Assembly: GCA_963846475.1 (NCBI GenBank)
Contig: CAWJVZ010000004.1
Location: 558,001-622,000, forward strand
Direction: 5' to 3'
Source: DASWJZ01 sp963846475
GTDB lineage: Bacteria > Pseudomonadota > Alphaproteobacteria > Rhizobiales > Afifellaceae
DNA: 64,000 nt
The position numbers and the translations under genes were made by a program. This document shows, piece by piece, positions 26,770 through 35,937 of this stretch (positions are counted from its first letter, which is position 1; the number at the start of each line of letters is the position of its first letter). The notes beneath the pieces are model-generated. The model saw only the letters and a program-made list of their open reading frames with translations. It was not told the DNA's origin and searched no databases.

Positions 26770-28718
26770 GTCCCGGTGATGCGGGCGATCGCGTAGGGAC
26801 CGAGCACGACGGCGCCGCCCTCGTACGGCTTTGACAGGTGCTCGGCGGCATCCACGTCGACGGCGGCGGCCGTAAAGGCGTCGGCGTCGAGCACAAAAAT
26901 CTGACCCTGGCCGATCGGCAGCGTCAGCGCCACGCTCAGGGGCTCGCCGGTGAGGTTGGCGAGCCAGATCTCGTGGCCCGAGGACGTTTCGGCGGCGACC
27001 GCCTGAACGTTGCGGCCGGGCTGGGCGTCGCTCCTGAGCAGCCTGGCGCCGCGGAGGCCCGCCAGGCCCTTGAAGACGTGGAAGGCGGGATAGAGGCCGC
27101 CGGCCTCGTCGAACCAGGGCTGCGCGTGCTCGGCCGGCGCATGGACGATGCCGAACGGCCCGACGCCGCCGCCCAGCGTGACGGCCATCGCGCCGCCGCG
27201 CGCCATATGGGCGAAATAGCCGAGATACCAGGCGGCGCCGAGGAGGCCGCGCTGGCGCGGATCGACCCGATTCATCGCCTGCCTGATGTTTTGCGGGTTT
27301 TCCATCGGTGCGGCGCCGTAGGGGTTGGAGCGCATGCCGAGCGCGCTCGGTCCGGCATGAAACGGTCTTTGGCCGGCAATCGCCGCCGTGCTCTTGGCGA
27401 CGTAGGGGAGCGCCTCCAGCGTCTCGGTGGCGGTGCGGTCGTCGCCGGCGTGGACGAGGCCGCAGGTGGTGAAGGTGACGAGGTCGATATCATCGAGCGG
27501 CGGGCGCTTGCGGTTCAGCTCGGTAAAATAGCTGAACATGCCGCCGCCGAGGCGGGCGTTGGGGAACACCCGGCGCGACTGCGCATAGAGCGCTTCCGCC
27601 GGCGGGCAGGCCGGCCAGTCGCTGCCGGGCAGCGTCGATTTGAGGTCGGAGGCCGGCGAGACGAGCACGACCTCGAACGGCTCGCCGAGATCGGCGACGG
27701 CGCGCCCAACGGAGGCGAGCTCGTCTGCAAAGCCCTCCACCTCGGTGACGACAAGCTCGAGCCATGGCGTGGCGCCGACCGCCTTGGCCGCCTCGACCAT
27801 TCGGGCGAGATCGGCGGGGCCGTGGCCCCGGCGCGCATCGAAGTGGCAGACGACGTGGCTCGGCCCGGCGGAACGAAGCTTTTCGGCGGCCTCGATCGTG
27901 GCCTCGGCCTCTTCCGGCTGCAGCCCGAAGCCGAGCGGCGGGACATCGCCGACCGGCTCGACGATCGTGACCGTGGCGCCGCCTGCGCCGGCCGCGGTGG
28001 CGGCGACGGCGCGGCCGCTGACCGTGACGGTGACGGACTGCTCCAGCTCCGTGCCGGCCGCAAGGGTGTAGGGCCAGGGCAGAGCCAGCGGCCGCACATA
28101 GGTCTTGTAGGAGGCGTCGGTCCAGTTCCGCTGGTCCTCCATCTCAAAGGTGTCGCCTTCCATGCGGCAGGTGACGCTGAGCCCCGGCGCCGCCTCGTGG
28201 GTGATGGCGCGGAGGTCCATCATCGGCTGGACCGGGTCGATCAGCTCCGGGAAGGCCGTCTCGACGACGCGTCCGTCGACGTGCTCGACGCGCGCGGGTT
28301 TTCCGGCAACCCCCTCCACGGCATGGAGGACGACGAAGCCGGTGCGGTTGGTGACGAAATCGGTGATCGCGAGGCCCTTGGCGCGGAAGGCGAGCGTTCC
28401 GTCGGCGGAGCCCTCGATCTCGGCAGCGTAGCGGAACTCCTGCTCGGTATCGCGGGTGACCGCGCGGTAGGTGACGCGAAAAGTGTCGCCGGTCTGCGTG
28501 ACGTTCAGTTCGGAAATTTCTGGGTTGTAGGTGCCCCAGTTCTTGTTGCGGACGATGAAGGAGACGGCGCGCAGCAGCTCGCGGCCCTCGTAGCGGATGT
28601 AGCGGAGATTGCCGGCCTCCAGCTCGGCCGTGAGCGCGCCGGCCTTGAGGAGCTCGGGCGGCGCAACGGCTTCTTCGGTGCCGAAGAGCCGGAGCGATAG
28701 CGACGGCATGGCGTTCAT
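26766..28718 (-). CDS. apnL: Probable D-apionate lactonase
   Basis: 650 residues, ATG at 28718 five bases after GGAGGA. No signal peptide. Sequence such as LRYIRYEGRELLRAVSF, NWGTYNPEISELNV, TDFVTNRTGFVVLHAVEGVAGKP, FPELIDPVQPMMDL and EMEDQRNWTDASYKTYVRPLALPWPY agrees with what I recall of ApnL, which opens D-apionolactone to D-apionate. The C-terminal half looks like a TIM-barrel carbohydrate enzyme (VVCHFDARRGHG). It sits between the class II aldolase and SDR genes. Identification is by memory of the family, supported by the apsD-like gene 3 kb away; otherwise it would be an uncharacterised carbohydrate enzyme. Confidence 0.65.
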   Translation of the reverse strand: MNAMPSLSLRLFGTEEAVAPPELLKAGALTAELEAGNLRYIRYEGRELLRAVSFIVRNKNWGTYNPEISELNVTQTGDTFRVTYRAVTRDTEQEFRYAAEIEGSADGTLAFRAKGLAITDFVTNRTGFVVLHAVEGVAGKPARVEHVDGRVVETAFPELIDPVQPMMDLRAITHEAAPGLSVTCRMEGDTFEMEDQRNWTDASYKTYVRPLALPWPYTLAAGTELEQSVTVTVSGRAVAATAAGAGGATVTIVEPVGDVPPLGFGLQPEEAEATIEAAEKLRSAGPSHVVCHFDARRGHGPADLARMVEAAKAVGATPWLELVVTEVEGFADELASVGRAVADLGEPFEVVLVSPASDLKSTLPGSDWPACPPAEALYAQSRRVFPNARLGGGMFSYFTELNRKRPPLDDIDLVTFTTCGLVHAGDDRTATETLEALPYVAKSTAAIAGQRPFHAGPSALGMRSNPYGAAPMENPQNIRQAMNRVDPRQRGLLGAAWYLGYFAHMARGGAMAVTLGGGVGPFGIVHAPAEHAQPWFDEAGGLYPAFHVFKGLAGLRGARLLRSDAQPGRNVQAVAAETSSGHEIWLANLTGEPLSVALTLPIGQGQIFVLDADAFTAAAVDVDAAEHLSKPYEGGAVVLGPYAIARITGT

Positions 28719-28815
28719 GGAAATCCTCCCCGTTTTCGTCGTTCAGAGTATTATTGGCGGCCGTAATGGAATGGATTGCTGGGTCAAGCCCGGCAATGAC
28801 AACAGCGTCGTTGCG

Positions 28816-29520
28816 TCAGGCCGTGCCCGCCTCGCGCGGGCGCGCCGTGTCGTTGATCCCCTCGATGTCCGGCGCCTGGCCGTAGCTCATCTGGCGCATC
28901 TGCTGGATGACGCGCCCCATCTCCTCGTCGGAGAGGATCGGCGGATCGCCGATCGTGAGCGCCTGGACGTAGAGGCGCGACAGCGTCTCCACCTCGATGG
29001 CGAGCCAGAGCGCATGCTCGAGGTTCTTGCCCAGAGAAATCTGGCCGTGCTGGCCGAGGAGGCATGCGAGCCGGCCCTCCAGCGCCTCCAGCGCATTGTC
29101 GGAGAGCTGCTGCGTGCCGAAGGTGGCGTAGGGCGAGCAGCGGATGTCGGTGCCGCCGGCGACGCCGGTCATGTAGTGGAAGCTCGGGATGTTTTTGTGA
29201 TGCACCGCCAACGTGGTGGCGTAGACCGAGTGGCAGTGCAGCACGACGTCGATATCCCTGCGCTTCTTCAGGATGTCGCGGTGGAAGCGCCATTCCGAGG
29301 ACGGCCGATGTTTTCCCGCGTAGGTGCCGTCAAAATCCATCTCGACGATGTCCTCCGGCCCCATGCGCTCATAGGGGAGCGACGTCGGCGTGATGAGGAA
29401 CCCGCCGTCGATGCGGGCCGAGAGGTTTCCCGCCGTGCCCTGGTTGATGCCGGAGGAATTCATCCGCCGGCAGATGTCGACCATTTCGGTGCGGAGCTGG
29501 AAATCGGCGATCGGGTTCAT
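28816..29520 (-). CDS. Class II aldolase/adducin family protein
   Basis: 234 residues. The family motifs GTAGNLSARIDGGFLITPTSLPYE, PSSEWRFHRDI and the zinc site VVLHCHSVYATTLA are present, with GQHGQISLG further on. Class II aldolases of this type split sugar-1- or sugar-4-phosphates (fuculose-, rhamnulose-, ribulose- or apulose-phosphate). It overlaps the kinase gene by four bases, so kinase and aldolase are made together and most likely phosphorylate and then cleave the imported sugar's keto form. Confidence 0.82.
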   Translation of the reverse strand: MNPIADFQLRTEMVDICRRMNSSGINQGTAGNLSARIDGGFLITPTSLPYERMGPEDIVEMDFDGTYAGKHRPSSEWRFHRDILKKRRDIDVVLHCHSVYATTLAVHHKNIPSFHYMTGVAGGTDIRCSPYATFGTQQLSDNALEALEGRLACLLGQHGQISLGKNLEHALWLAIEVETLSRLYVQALTIGDPPILSDEEMGRVIQQMRQMSYGQAPDIEGINDTARPREAGTA

Positions 29521-30929
29521 GCGTGGGCTTCCTTGCGGGCGGCGAGAGGCGAACCGTATTCGGCGAGGCCTCGCCAGCGTTCGCGATAATCCTCAAGGCC
29601 GGGGATTTGAAGAGGCGCCGGCGTCTGCAGGGCGACGTCGGCAGGGCGGTCGCGCGTTTCATGGTCGGCGAGCAGCGCCGCGCCGGCGGCCGTGCCGTAG
29701 CCGTCGGTGCGGTAGAGCGTGCGGCGGCCCGGCCGCAGCGCCGCCACCAGCGAAGCGTAGAGCGGGTCCTTCACGAACGAGCCGTCGAGCACGGTGGTCG
29801 CGGCGGAGCCCATCAGGTCGAGGCAGGTGTCGGTGAGGAGGGCGACGTAGAGGAGCGCCAGGGCGCGGCGTTCCTCCGGCGTGCCGGGCGGCGGGCCGGC
29901 GATGCGGCCGCGCCCGGCGCTCCCCGGGAACGGCCCGTCGTCGAAGGCGAAGGTGGGAAGCGCGAAGGTGCCGGCCTGCACGAGGCGCGCCACCGTCCGG
30001 CGCTCGACAGGAGCGTCCGGCCCCTCGCCCCCTATGGCCGAAAAATCGCGGCCGCCCATCGCCAGCATGCCGGTCAGCGGCCGCCCGAAAACGTCGGCAT
30101 TCCAGGTCATGCCGCTGGTCCCGGCGAGGGCGTCCGGTGCGAAGGAGTCGCTCAGGCCGACGATCCAGGTGCCTGTCGAGACGACCGCCAGATCGGCGAG
30201 GCCCGCTCGCTGGTAGCGGTAGAAATTGGCGCTGGAATCGTGGATGCCGCAGAGCACGTCTATTTCGCTGTGCAGGCCCAGGCGGCGTGCGAGATCCGGC
30301 TGCAACGGCCCGAGCGCCTCCCAGGCCGGCCGGATTTTTGGGATCAGCCGGTGCCAGCCGCGCTTCTCCACGATGCCGGTGAAGCGCCGCTCCGGGATAT
30401 TCCACAGATGCGATTGCGCGGCGAGATAGGTGAGCTCGGCGGTCGCGACGCCGGAGAGGCGCCACGCCCAATATTGCGGCCCGCCGAGGAAGAAGCGGCC
30501 GCGCGCCAGCGCCTCGGGCCATTCCAGATCGAGCCAGAGCAGCTGCCGGGCCAGGTGCGCGGCGCCGGCCATGACGGGGCTGCCGCGCTCCTCGACCACC
30601 CCGGCGAGCGCGGCATAGGCTGCATTCACCGGCGCCGGGACGACGTTCTCGTAGTCGATCATCGGCATGACCGGACCGCTCTCGCCGACGAGCACGCCCG
30701 CCGAGCCGTGCCCGCAGGCGACGAAAGCGCCGATGGAATGGCGCCGGGCCAGCGGCGGCAGCTCCTGGAAAAGCCAATCCTCGATGCCGGCAAGATCCGG
30801 GTGGCGGTAAAGCGGGCCGTCAAGCGTGACGTTCGCGGTCGAGACCGTCTCCAGGACGGCGCCGTCGGGCGTGGCGGCGCTCAGCTTGACGTTGGTCTTG
30901 CCGATATCGAGTACGGCGACGTTGCTCAT
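29517..30929 (-). CDS. FGGY-family carbohydrate kinase
   Basis: About 470 residues. N-terminal phosphate loop (VLDIGKTNVKLS), a GHGSAGVL segment and the C-terminal ATP region (TVLDGSFVKDPLYASLVAAL and TDGYGTAAGAALL) define the family. Overall it resembles rhizobial RhaK-type kinases, which work with a RhaSTPQ-like importer as here. The start at 30929 suits the domain; an ATG at 30941 is an alternative that would leave only four bases after the upstream permease stop. Substrate probably a ketopentose or methylpentose; apulose is a reasonable guess. Confidence 0.82.
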   Translation of the reverse strand: MSNVAVLDIGKTNVKLSAATPDGAVLETVSTANVTLDGPLYRHPDLAGIEDWLFQELPPLARRHSIGAFVACGHGSAGVLVGESGPVMPMIDYENVVPAPVNAAYAALAGVVEERGSPVMAGAAHLARQLLWLDLEWPEALARGRFFLGGPQYWAWRLSGVATAELTYLAAQSHLWNIPERRFTGIVEKRGWHRLIPKIRPAWEALGPLQPDLARRLGLHSEIDVLCGIHDSSANFYRYQRAGLADLAVVSTGTWIVGLSDSFAPDALAGTSGMTWNADVFGRPLTGMLAMGGRDFSAIGGEGPDAPVERRTVARLVQAGTFALPTFAFDDGPFPGSAGRGRIAGPPPGTPEERRALALLYVALLTDTCLDLMGSAATTVLDGSFVKDPLYASLVAALRPGRRTLYRTDGYGTAAGAALLADHETRDRPADVALQTPAPLQIPGLEDYRERWRGLAEYGSPLAARKEAHA

Positions 30930-30945
30930 GGAGGGCCGCATCCGC

Positions 30946-31947
30946 TCAGCGGAGGTGCCCTCGGTAATAGAGGGCGAACACGCTGGTGGCGATGAGCAGC
31001 GCGCCCCAGATGGCGATCGTCAGGAACTGGCTGAAGCCCAAGAGGTTGAAGGCCGAGGAGATGACCTGGAGGATGGCAAGCGCCAGGATCAGCCCGCCCA
31101 CCTTGCCGAAGCCGCCGTAGGGGTCGGTGCCGCCGAGCACGGCGGCGAGGATGGTGACCAGCAGATAGCTCTCGCCGTAGGACGCGTTGGCGGAGTTGAA
31201 GCGCGACAGCATGACGAGCGCAGCGACCGCGGCGAGCAGGCTCGACAGGACGTAGAGCTTCATCGTGACGCGCCGGGTGCGGACGCCCGAAAAACGCGTC
31301 GCCTCGGGGTTGGAGCCCATCATGTAGACGGCGTTGCCGAACGGGCTCCGCCTGAGCGCGACCGCGACTGGAACGGCGCAGAGCGCGAAGACGAACATGG
31401 CGAAGGGGACGCCAAGCAGCGTGCCGTTGGCGATGAACACGATCGGCTCGGGAAAGCCGGAAATGACCCCGCCGCGGGTCATGCCGATGGAGAGGCCCTT
31501 CACCATCGTCATGGTGCCGAGCGTCGCCAGGATCGGCGACACGCCGAGATAGGCGATGACATAGCCGTTGATCAGGCCGATGATCGTCGCCACCGCGAAC
31601 CCGGCAAGCACCGCCGCCACCTGCCAAAAACCCCAGGCAAAGCCTTCCGCGCCCGGCACCATGGTGGTCAGCACGTAGGCCATGGTCAGCGCGCAGAGAT
31701 TGGCGGTGGCGACGATCGACAGGTTGAGGCCGCCGGACAGGAGCGTGATCATCATGGCGAGCGACAGGATGCCGAGCTCCGGCATCTGGAAGGCCATGGA
31801 GCGCAGCACCGAGGCGGAGAAGAACTTTTCGCCGATCATCATCGTGAACAGCACGACCAGCCCGACGAGGAGCGCGCTCAAGCCCGCATTGGTGCCGGCG
31901 ACCGGCAGCTTTCGCCGCGGCGCAGCGACGGCCGCGTCGCCGCTCAT
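30946..31947 (-). CDS. Sugar ABC transporter permease (second)
   Basis: 333 residues with about nine to ten membrane helices of the ribose/rhamnose type (BPD_transp_2). The loop motif INGYVIAYLGVSPILATLGTMTMVKG and the later AAVLGGTDPYGGFGKVGG are characteristic. Its ATG overlaps the stop of the preceding permease gene (ATGA). Pairs with that permease to form a heterodimeric channel in the inner membrane. Confidence 0.9.
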   Translation of the reverse strand: MSGDAAVAAPRRKLPVAGTNAGLSALLVGLVVLFTMMIGEKFFSASVLRSMAFQMPELGILSLAMMITLLSGGLNLSIVATANLCALTMAYVLTTMVPGAEGFAWGFWQVAAVLAGFAVATIIGLINGYVIAYLGVSPILATLGTMTMVKGLSIGMTRGGVISGFPEPIVFIANGTLLGVPFAMFVFALCAVPVAVALRRSPFGNAVYMMGSNPEATRFSGVRTRRVTMKLYVLSSLLAAVAALVMLSRFNSANASYGESYLLVTILAAVLGGTDPYGGFGKVGGLILALAILQVISSAFNLLGFSQFLTIAIWGALLIATSVFALYYRGHLR

Positions 31948-32936
31948 GCCCTGGCGCTCCGCACGAGGTTCGAGCGCGTCATCGAAACCGCCGTCGCCGA
32001 GACGGAGACGAGGATGACGACGCCGACGAAGAACTGCGACCAGTAGGAGGAGACGCCGAGCAGGACGAGGCCGTTCTGCATGATGGCGAGGAGCGTCAGG
32101 CCGAGCACGGTGCCGAGCACGGTGCCGACGCCGCCCAAGAGGCTGGCGCCGCCGAGCACGACCGCGGCCAGCACGTCGAGCTCCTTGCCGACGAGCACGG
32201 TCGGCGCCACCGACTGGGCGAGCTGCGCCTGAACCAGCGAGGCGATGCCGGCGACGAAGCCCATATAGCCGTAGACGATGAGGTGCAGGCGGAAGAGGTT
32301 GAAGCCGAGCCGCTGCGAGGCGTCGGGGTTGCCGCCCATCGCGTAGATCTGCCGGCCGATATTGGTGCGGTTCAGCAGGAACCAGGTCATCGCGAAGACG
32401 ACGACCAGCATCAGCATCTGAAAGTTGACATAGTAAGGGATCTGGTCGCGCTCGAACTCGAACCAGGTGATGCCGGAGGCGAACCAGTCCGGCAGCGAGT
32501 AGATGTAGTCGCCGCCGGTGACGAAGATCAGGATGCCGTAAAAGATGTTCAGCGTGGCGATCGTGACGATGATGCTCTTGATCCTGAAGCGGTGGATGAT
32601 GACCGCATTGACGAAGCCGCAGAGCACCCCCGTTCCGCAGGCGGTCAGGAACACGGTAAGCCAGTTGCCGCCATAGGCGAGCGCCACCGACATGGCGACG
32701 TACTGCGCCACCGTGGCGGTGGCGGCGAAGGAGATGTCGATTCCGCCGGCGACCAGCACGACCAGCAGCCCGGCGCACAGCACGCCGACGAAGGCATTCG
32801 ACGTCAGCAGGTCGAAGAAGTTCGACAGGGTGAAGAAGCTGTCGGTGGCGAGCGACAAAGCGAGGCAGAGTGCGACGACGACGATGAGCAGCCAGAATTC
32901 GTGGCTGCGGCGAAACCGCTGAAACCGCTCACGCAT
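31944..32936 (-). CDS. Sugar ABC transporter permease (first)
   Basis: 330 residues, BPD_transp_2 type. Visible landmarks are AGGIDISFAATATVAQY, CGFVNAVIIHRFRIKSIIVTIATLNIFYG, NIGRQIYAMGGNPDASQRLG and VVLGGASLLGGVGTVLGT. The start overlaps the end of the ATPase gene by eight bases. Two different permeases in a row are usual for RhaPQ-type importers. Confidence 0.9.
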   Translation of the reverse strand: MRERFQRFRRSHEFWLLIVVVALCLALSLATDSFFTLSNFFDLLTSNAFVGVLCAGLLVVLVAGGIDISFAATATVAQYVAMSVALAYGGNWLTVFLTACGTGVLCGFVNAVIIHRFRIKSIIVTIATLNIFYGILIFVTGGDYIYSLPDWFASGITWFEFERDQIPYYVNFQMLMLVVVFAMTWFLLNRTNIGRQIYAMGGNPDASQRLGFNLFRLHLIVYGYMGFVAGIASLVQAQLAQSVAPTVLVGKELDVLAAVVLGGASLLGGVGTVLGTVLGLTLLAIMQNGLVLLGVSSYWSQFFVGVVILVSVSATAVSMTRSNLVRSARA

Positions 32937-34413
32937 TGACGGCCGCCATCAGTTCCGGCTCGGAGGAGCGGAAGGGGACGTAGTCGCCGGTGATCCGCCC
33001 GGCGCGCATCACCAGCACGCGATGGCTGTGATAGAGCACCTCGGGGATCTCGTCGGAGATCATGATGATGGCGATCCCCTCCCCGGCGAGCCGCTTGACG
33101 ATCTCGTAGATGCCGTCCTTGGCGCTGACGTCGACGCCGACGGTCGGGCTGTCGAGGATCAGCACGCGCGGCTGCCGCGCCATCCATTTGCCGAGCACGA
33201 CCCGCTGCTGGTTGCCGCCGGAAAGCGTCTTCACCGGGTTCTCCGGGTCGGCCACCTTGATCGACAGCTCGTTGATCCATTTCTCCGCCGTCTGCCGACG
33301 CACCCGCGGACTGACGAGGCCCAGCCGGCCGGCGAGCTGGTCGAGCACGGTGACGACGATGTTGGAGCTGATCGGCTGGTCGAGCACCAGGCCCTGGGTC
33401 AGCCGGTCCTCCGGCACATAGGCGATGCCTTGCTCGATCGCCTCGCTCGGCGTGCGGAAGGTGACAGCCTGACCGCCCACGCGGATTTTTCCGGAATCGG
33501 GCTGGGTCATGCCGAACAGCGACAGCGCCAGCTCCGTGCGGCCGGAGCCGAGCAGGCCGGTGATGCCGAGGATTTCGCCGGCATGCACTTCGAAGGAGAC
33601 GTCCTCGTATTCGCCCCTCCGCGTGAGGTTTTCGACGGCGAGGGCGACGGGAAGCTTGCCCGCTTGCATCTCCTTCAGGTCGTAATGAAAACTCTTGCCG
33701 GTCATCAGCGCGGCGAGCTTTTTGTCGTCCATCTCGGCGGCGGTATAGGTCCCGACCTTGCGGCCGTCGCGGAGCACCGTCACCCGCTCGGCCACCTCCA
33801 GAACCTCGTTGAGGCGGTGCGAGACGAACATGATGGAGATGCCCTTCGCCTTCAGCTCGCCGACCCGCGACAAGAGCGCCTCGACCTCGTGGCGGGTAAG
33901 CGAGGAGGTCGGCTCGTCCATGATGAGGAAGCGGGCGTCGGCGGCCATGGCGCGGCAGATCGCGACGAGCTGGCGGTTGGCGACGGAGAGATTTGCGAGC
34001 TTGGCGTCGAGGTCGAGCGCCACGCCGATCCGCGCCATCGCCTGGCGGGCCACCTCCTTCACCTTGCCCCAGTCGACGAGGCGCGGCGCGCCGAAATGGC
34101 TGCCGATGGCGATGTTCTCGGCGACGGTCAGGTTCGGGAATAGCGACAGGTCCTGGTAGATGACCTGGATGCCGAGGCGCGTGCTCTCGGCGGGCGTGAG
34201 GCGGCCGTGCGGCACGCCTTCCACGACGATGCGGCCGCCGGGCTGCGGCGACTCGACCCCGGAGATGATCTTGATCAGCGTCGACTTGCCGGAACCGTTC
34301 TCGCCGACGAGGCAATGGACCTCGCCGGCCTGCACGTCCATGTCGACCTCGCGCAGCGCATGCACGCCGCCGAAAATCTTGGAGATGCCCTGAAGCTCGA
34401 GAAAACTGGCCAT
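32929..34413 (-). CDS. Sugar ABC transporter ATP-binding protein (two ATPase domains)
   Basis: 494 residues from the ATG at 34413. Two tandem ATPase domains of the RbsA/RhaT type. The first has Walker A (VGENGSGKST), Walker B (FLIMDEPTSSL) and switch SHRLNE, but its signature is LSVANRQLVAICRA, i.e. degenerate. The second has a degenerate Walker A (TGLLGSGRTELALSL) with a good signature LSGGNQQRVVLGKW and LILDSPTVGVD. This split is normal for the family. Energises uptake by the two permeases downstream. Confidence 0.92.
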   Translation of the reverse strand: MASFLELQGISKIFGGVHALREVDMDVQAGEVHCLVGENGSGKSTLIKIISGVESPQPGGRIVVEGVPHGRLTPAESTRLGIQVIYQDLSLFPNLTVAENIAIGSHFGAPRLVDWGKVKEVARQAMARIGVALDLDAKLANLSVANRQLVAICRAMAADARFLIMDEPTSSLTRHEVEALLSRVGELKAKGISIMFVSHRLNEVLEVAERVTVLRDGRKVGTYTAAEMDDKKLAALMTGKSFHYDLKEMQAGKLPVALAVENLTRRGEYEDVSFEVHAGEILGITGLLGSGRTELALSLFGMTQPDSGKIRVGGQAVTFRTPSEAIEQGIAYVPEDRLTQGLVLDQPISSNIVVTVLDQLAGRLGLVSPRVRRQTAEKWINELSIKVADPENPVKTLSGGNQQRVVLGKWMARQPRVLILDSPTVGVDVSAKDGIYEIVKRLAGEGIAIIMISDEIPEVLYHSHRVLVMRAGRITGDYVPFRSSEPELMAAVNA

Positions 34414-34447
34414 GACGGCGGCTGCGTTCTCCCGCGATCTTTCCAAC

Positions 34448-34534
34448 TGTCATCCTCGGGCGAGCGGAGCGAGACCCGAGGACCCAGCCTCATTGCCAAG
34501 GTTTCTGGGCCCTCGGGTCAAGCCGAGGGTGACA
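34448..34534. repeat. TGTCATCC-type palindromic repeat, copy 1
   Basis: Starts TGTCATCCTCGGGC and ends GCCGAGGGTGACA. The inner part GACCCGAGGACCCAG pairs with CTGGGCCCTCGGGTC. It lies between the binding-protein and ATPase genes of the operon, where a hairpin could let more binding protein than ATPase be made. A second member is at 41189-41336. Confidence 0.65.
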
Positions 34535-34556
34535 TTTCGGAAGGTGCGGATGCTGT

Positions 34557-35567
34557 CTAGAGCCCCTGTTCGATCAGGCCGTCCACCGTCTCCTTGTTGA
34601 TGACCATGATCTTTTCGACCTTGATCTGCTTGTTGTCGACGTCCACCACCGCCTTGCCGAGGCCGGGGATCTCGACGCCGTCGACGATCGGCGTGCCGTC
34701 GAGCACCAGCTTGCCGACCGCCACCATGGCGTAGCCCGCGTCGGTCGGGTTCCACAGATAGCCTTCGCGGATCGTGCCATCCATGATCAGCGGCTTCGCC
34801 TGCGAGGGCAGCACCGTGCCGACCACGGCGATCTTCTTGCCGAGGCGCTTCTCGCGCACCGCATTGCCGGCGCCGATCGGGCCGTTGGAGCCGAAGCCCA
34901 GAATGCCCTTCAGGTTCGGGTAGGCCTTGATGACGTCAAGCGTGGTCTTGTAGGCGGTGTCGATCTCGTCGGCGCCCGGGAAGCGGTCGGCGACGAGCTT
35001 CATGTTGGGATAATTCTTTTCCTGATAGGCGATCGCCGCATCCGCCCAGATGTTGTGCAGCGGCGTCGTCAGCGTGCCGACATAGACGACGTATTCGCCC
35101 TCCTCGCCCATCTCCGCGGCGAGCTTTTGCATCTGCACCTCGCCGAACTGCACGGAATCGATGAGCTCGACGTTCCAGGTGCGGCCCTCCTGCTCCGGCC
35201 CTTCATGGGTGATGACCGGGATGCCGGCCTCCTGGGCGCGCTTCAGCACCGGCTCGGCGACCTTCACGTCGAGCGGCACCAGGCCGATCACGTCGACCTT
35301 TTGCGCGATCAGGTCTTCCAAAAGCTTCACCTGCTGGGCCGGATCGACATTGGCCGGACCGACCATCGACGCGTCGATGCCGAAATCCGTGCCGGCCTTC
35401 TTGATGCCGTTCTCGAGCGCATTGAACCAGGGGATGCCGGCGATCTTGACCACCGTCACCATCTTCTTCTGGTCCTGCGCAAAGGACAGGCCTGAAATTC
35501 CGGCCACACCGATCGCGGCGGCGACCGCAGCGGCTCCAAGCAGTTTCAAGGTATCGCGTCTCTTCAT
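34557..35567 (-). CDS. Sugar ABC transporter substrate-binding protein (RhaS/LsrB-like)
   Basis: 336 residues from the ATG at 35567, which follows GGAGGAATTG. The N-terminus MKRRDTLKLLGAAAVAAAIG is a signal with an arginine pair, possibly Tat. The mature part is a type I periplasmic binding protein (Peripla_BP_4): VVKIAGIPWFNALENGIKKAG, PANVDPAQQVKLLEDLIAQKVD and GSNGPIGAGNAVREK resemble rhamnose- and autoinducer-2-binding proteins. First gene of the eight-gene - strand operon. The enzymes downstream suggest a branched pentose such as D-apiose as ligand. Confidence 0.87.
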   Translation of the reverse strand: MKRRDTLKLLGAAAVAAAIGVAGISGLSFAQDQKKMVTVVKIAGIPWFNALENGIKKAGTDFGIDASMVGPANVDPAQQVKLLEDLIAQKVDVIGLVPLDVKVAEPVLKRAQEAGIPVITHEGPEQEGRTWNVELIDSVQFGEVQMQKLAAEMGEEGEYVVYVGTLTTPLHNIWADAAIAYQEKNYPNMKLVADRFPGADEIDTAYKTTLDVIKAYPNLKGILGFGSNGPIGAGNAVREKRLGKKIAVVGTVLPSQAKPLIMDGTIREGYLWNPTDAGYAMVAVGKLVLDGTPIVDGVEIPGLGKAVVDVDNKQIKVEKIMVINKETVDGLIEQGL

Positions 35568-35937
35568 CGACAATTCCTCCCTCAGAACGATTCTCGTGGA
35601 CGTGTTCGGCGCAATCTTCCGCCCGGCGGGCTCGGGCTGGACCGGCGGCGCACCGAGGCGAACCTTCTAGATTTCAGCAAATCCCTCGACCGAGCGGCGC
35701 GGGCCGATTCCTCCTGATTGGGCTTTTGGTCTTGAGCGCCCGCACGACCTCAGGCTAACGACTTCGGATTGGCGCGACAATCGTCCAGTGATCGCAATGC
35801 AGGGCCATGCCGGGGCGGCATGGCGTCGGCGCCCGTCTGTTGAACTCTTGCGGCTTTCTGCCGCGACCATCGCGGCAAGGTGCCGGTAGCCGCGCCTGGT
35901 GCGAGCCGGCCCGTCCATTGGCGAGAAGGGGGTCTCG
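35568..35937. other. Divergent promoter region between two binding-protein genes
   Basis: 370 bases that must carry promoters for the sugar operon (-) and the betaine operon (+). No gene is seen. A perfect inverted repeat lies at 35804-35824 (listed separately). No clear -35/-10 consensus is visible. Confidence 0.45.
35804..35824. promoter_or_regulatory. Inverted repeat in divergent promoter region
   Basis: GCCATGCC and GGCATGGC form perfect eight-base arms around GGGGC. It lies midway between the two divergent operons. It may be an operator or an RNA hairpin; nothing here decides which. Confidence 0.35.

Noticed and set aside
26838..28700. 620-codon open frame on the + strand opposite the apnL-like gene
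   Set aside because: Low-complexity Arg/Gly/Ala-rich translation, antisense to a gene with clear conserved motifs and a good ribosome site.
30946..35567. Autoinducer-2 (Lsr) transporter
   Set aside because: The binding protein resembles LsrB as well as RhaS, but no lsrF, lsrG or lsrK-type context exists; the kinase and aldolase indicate a sugar.
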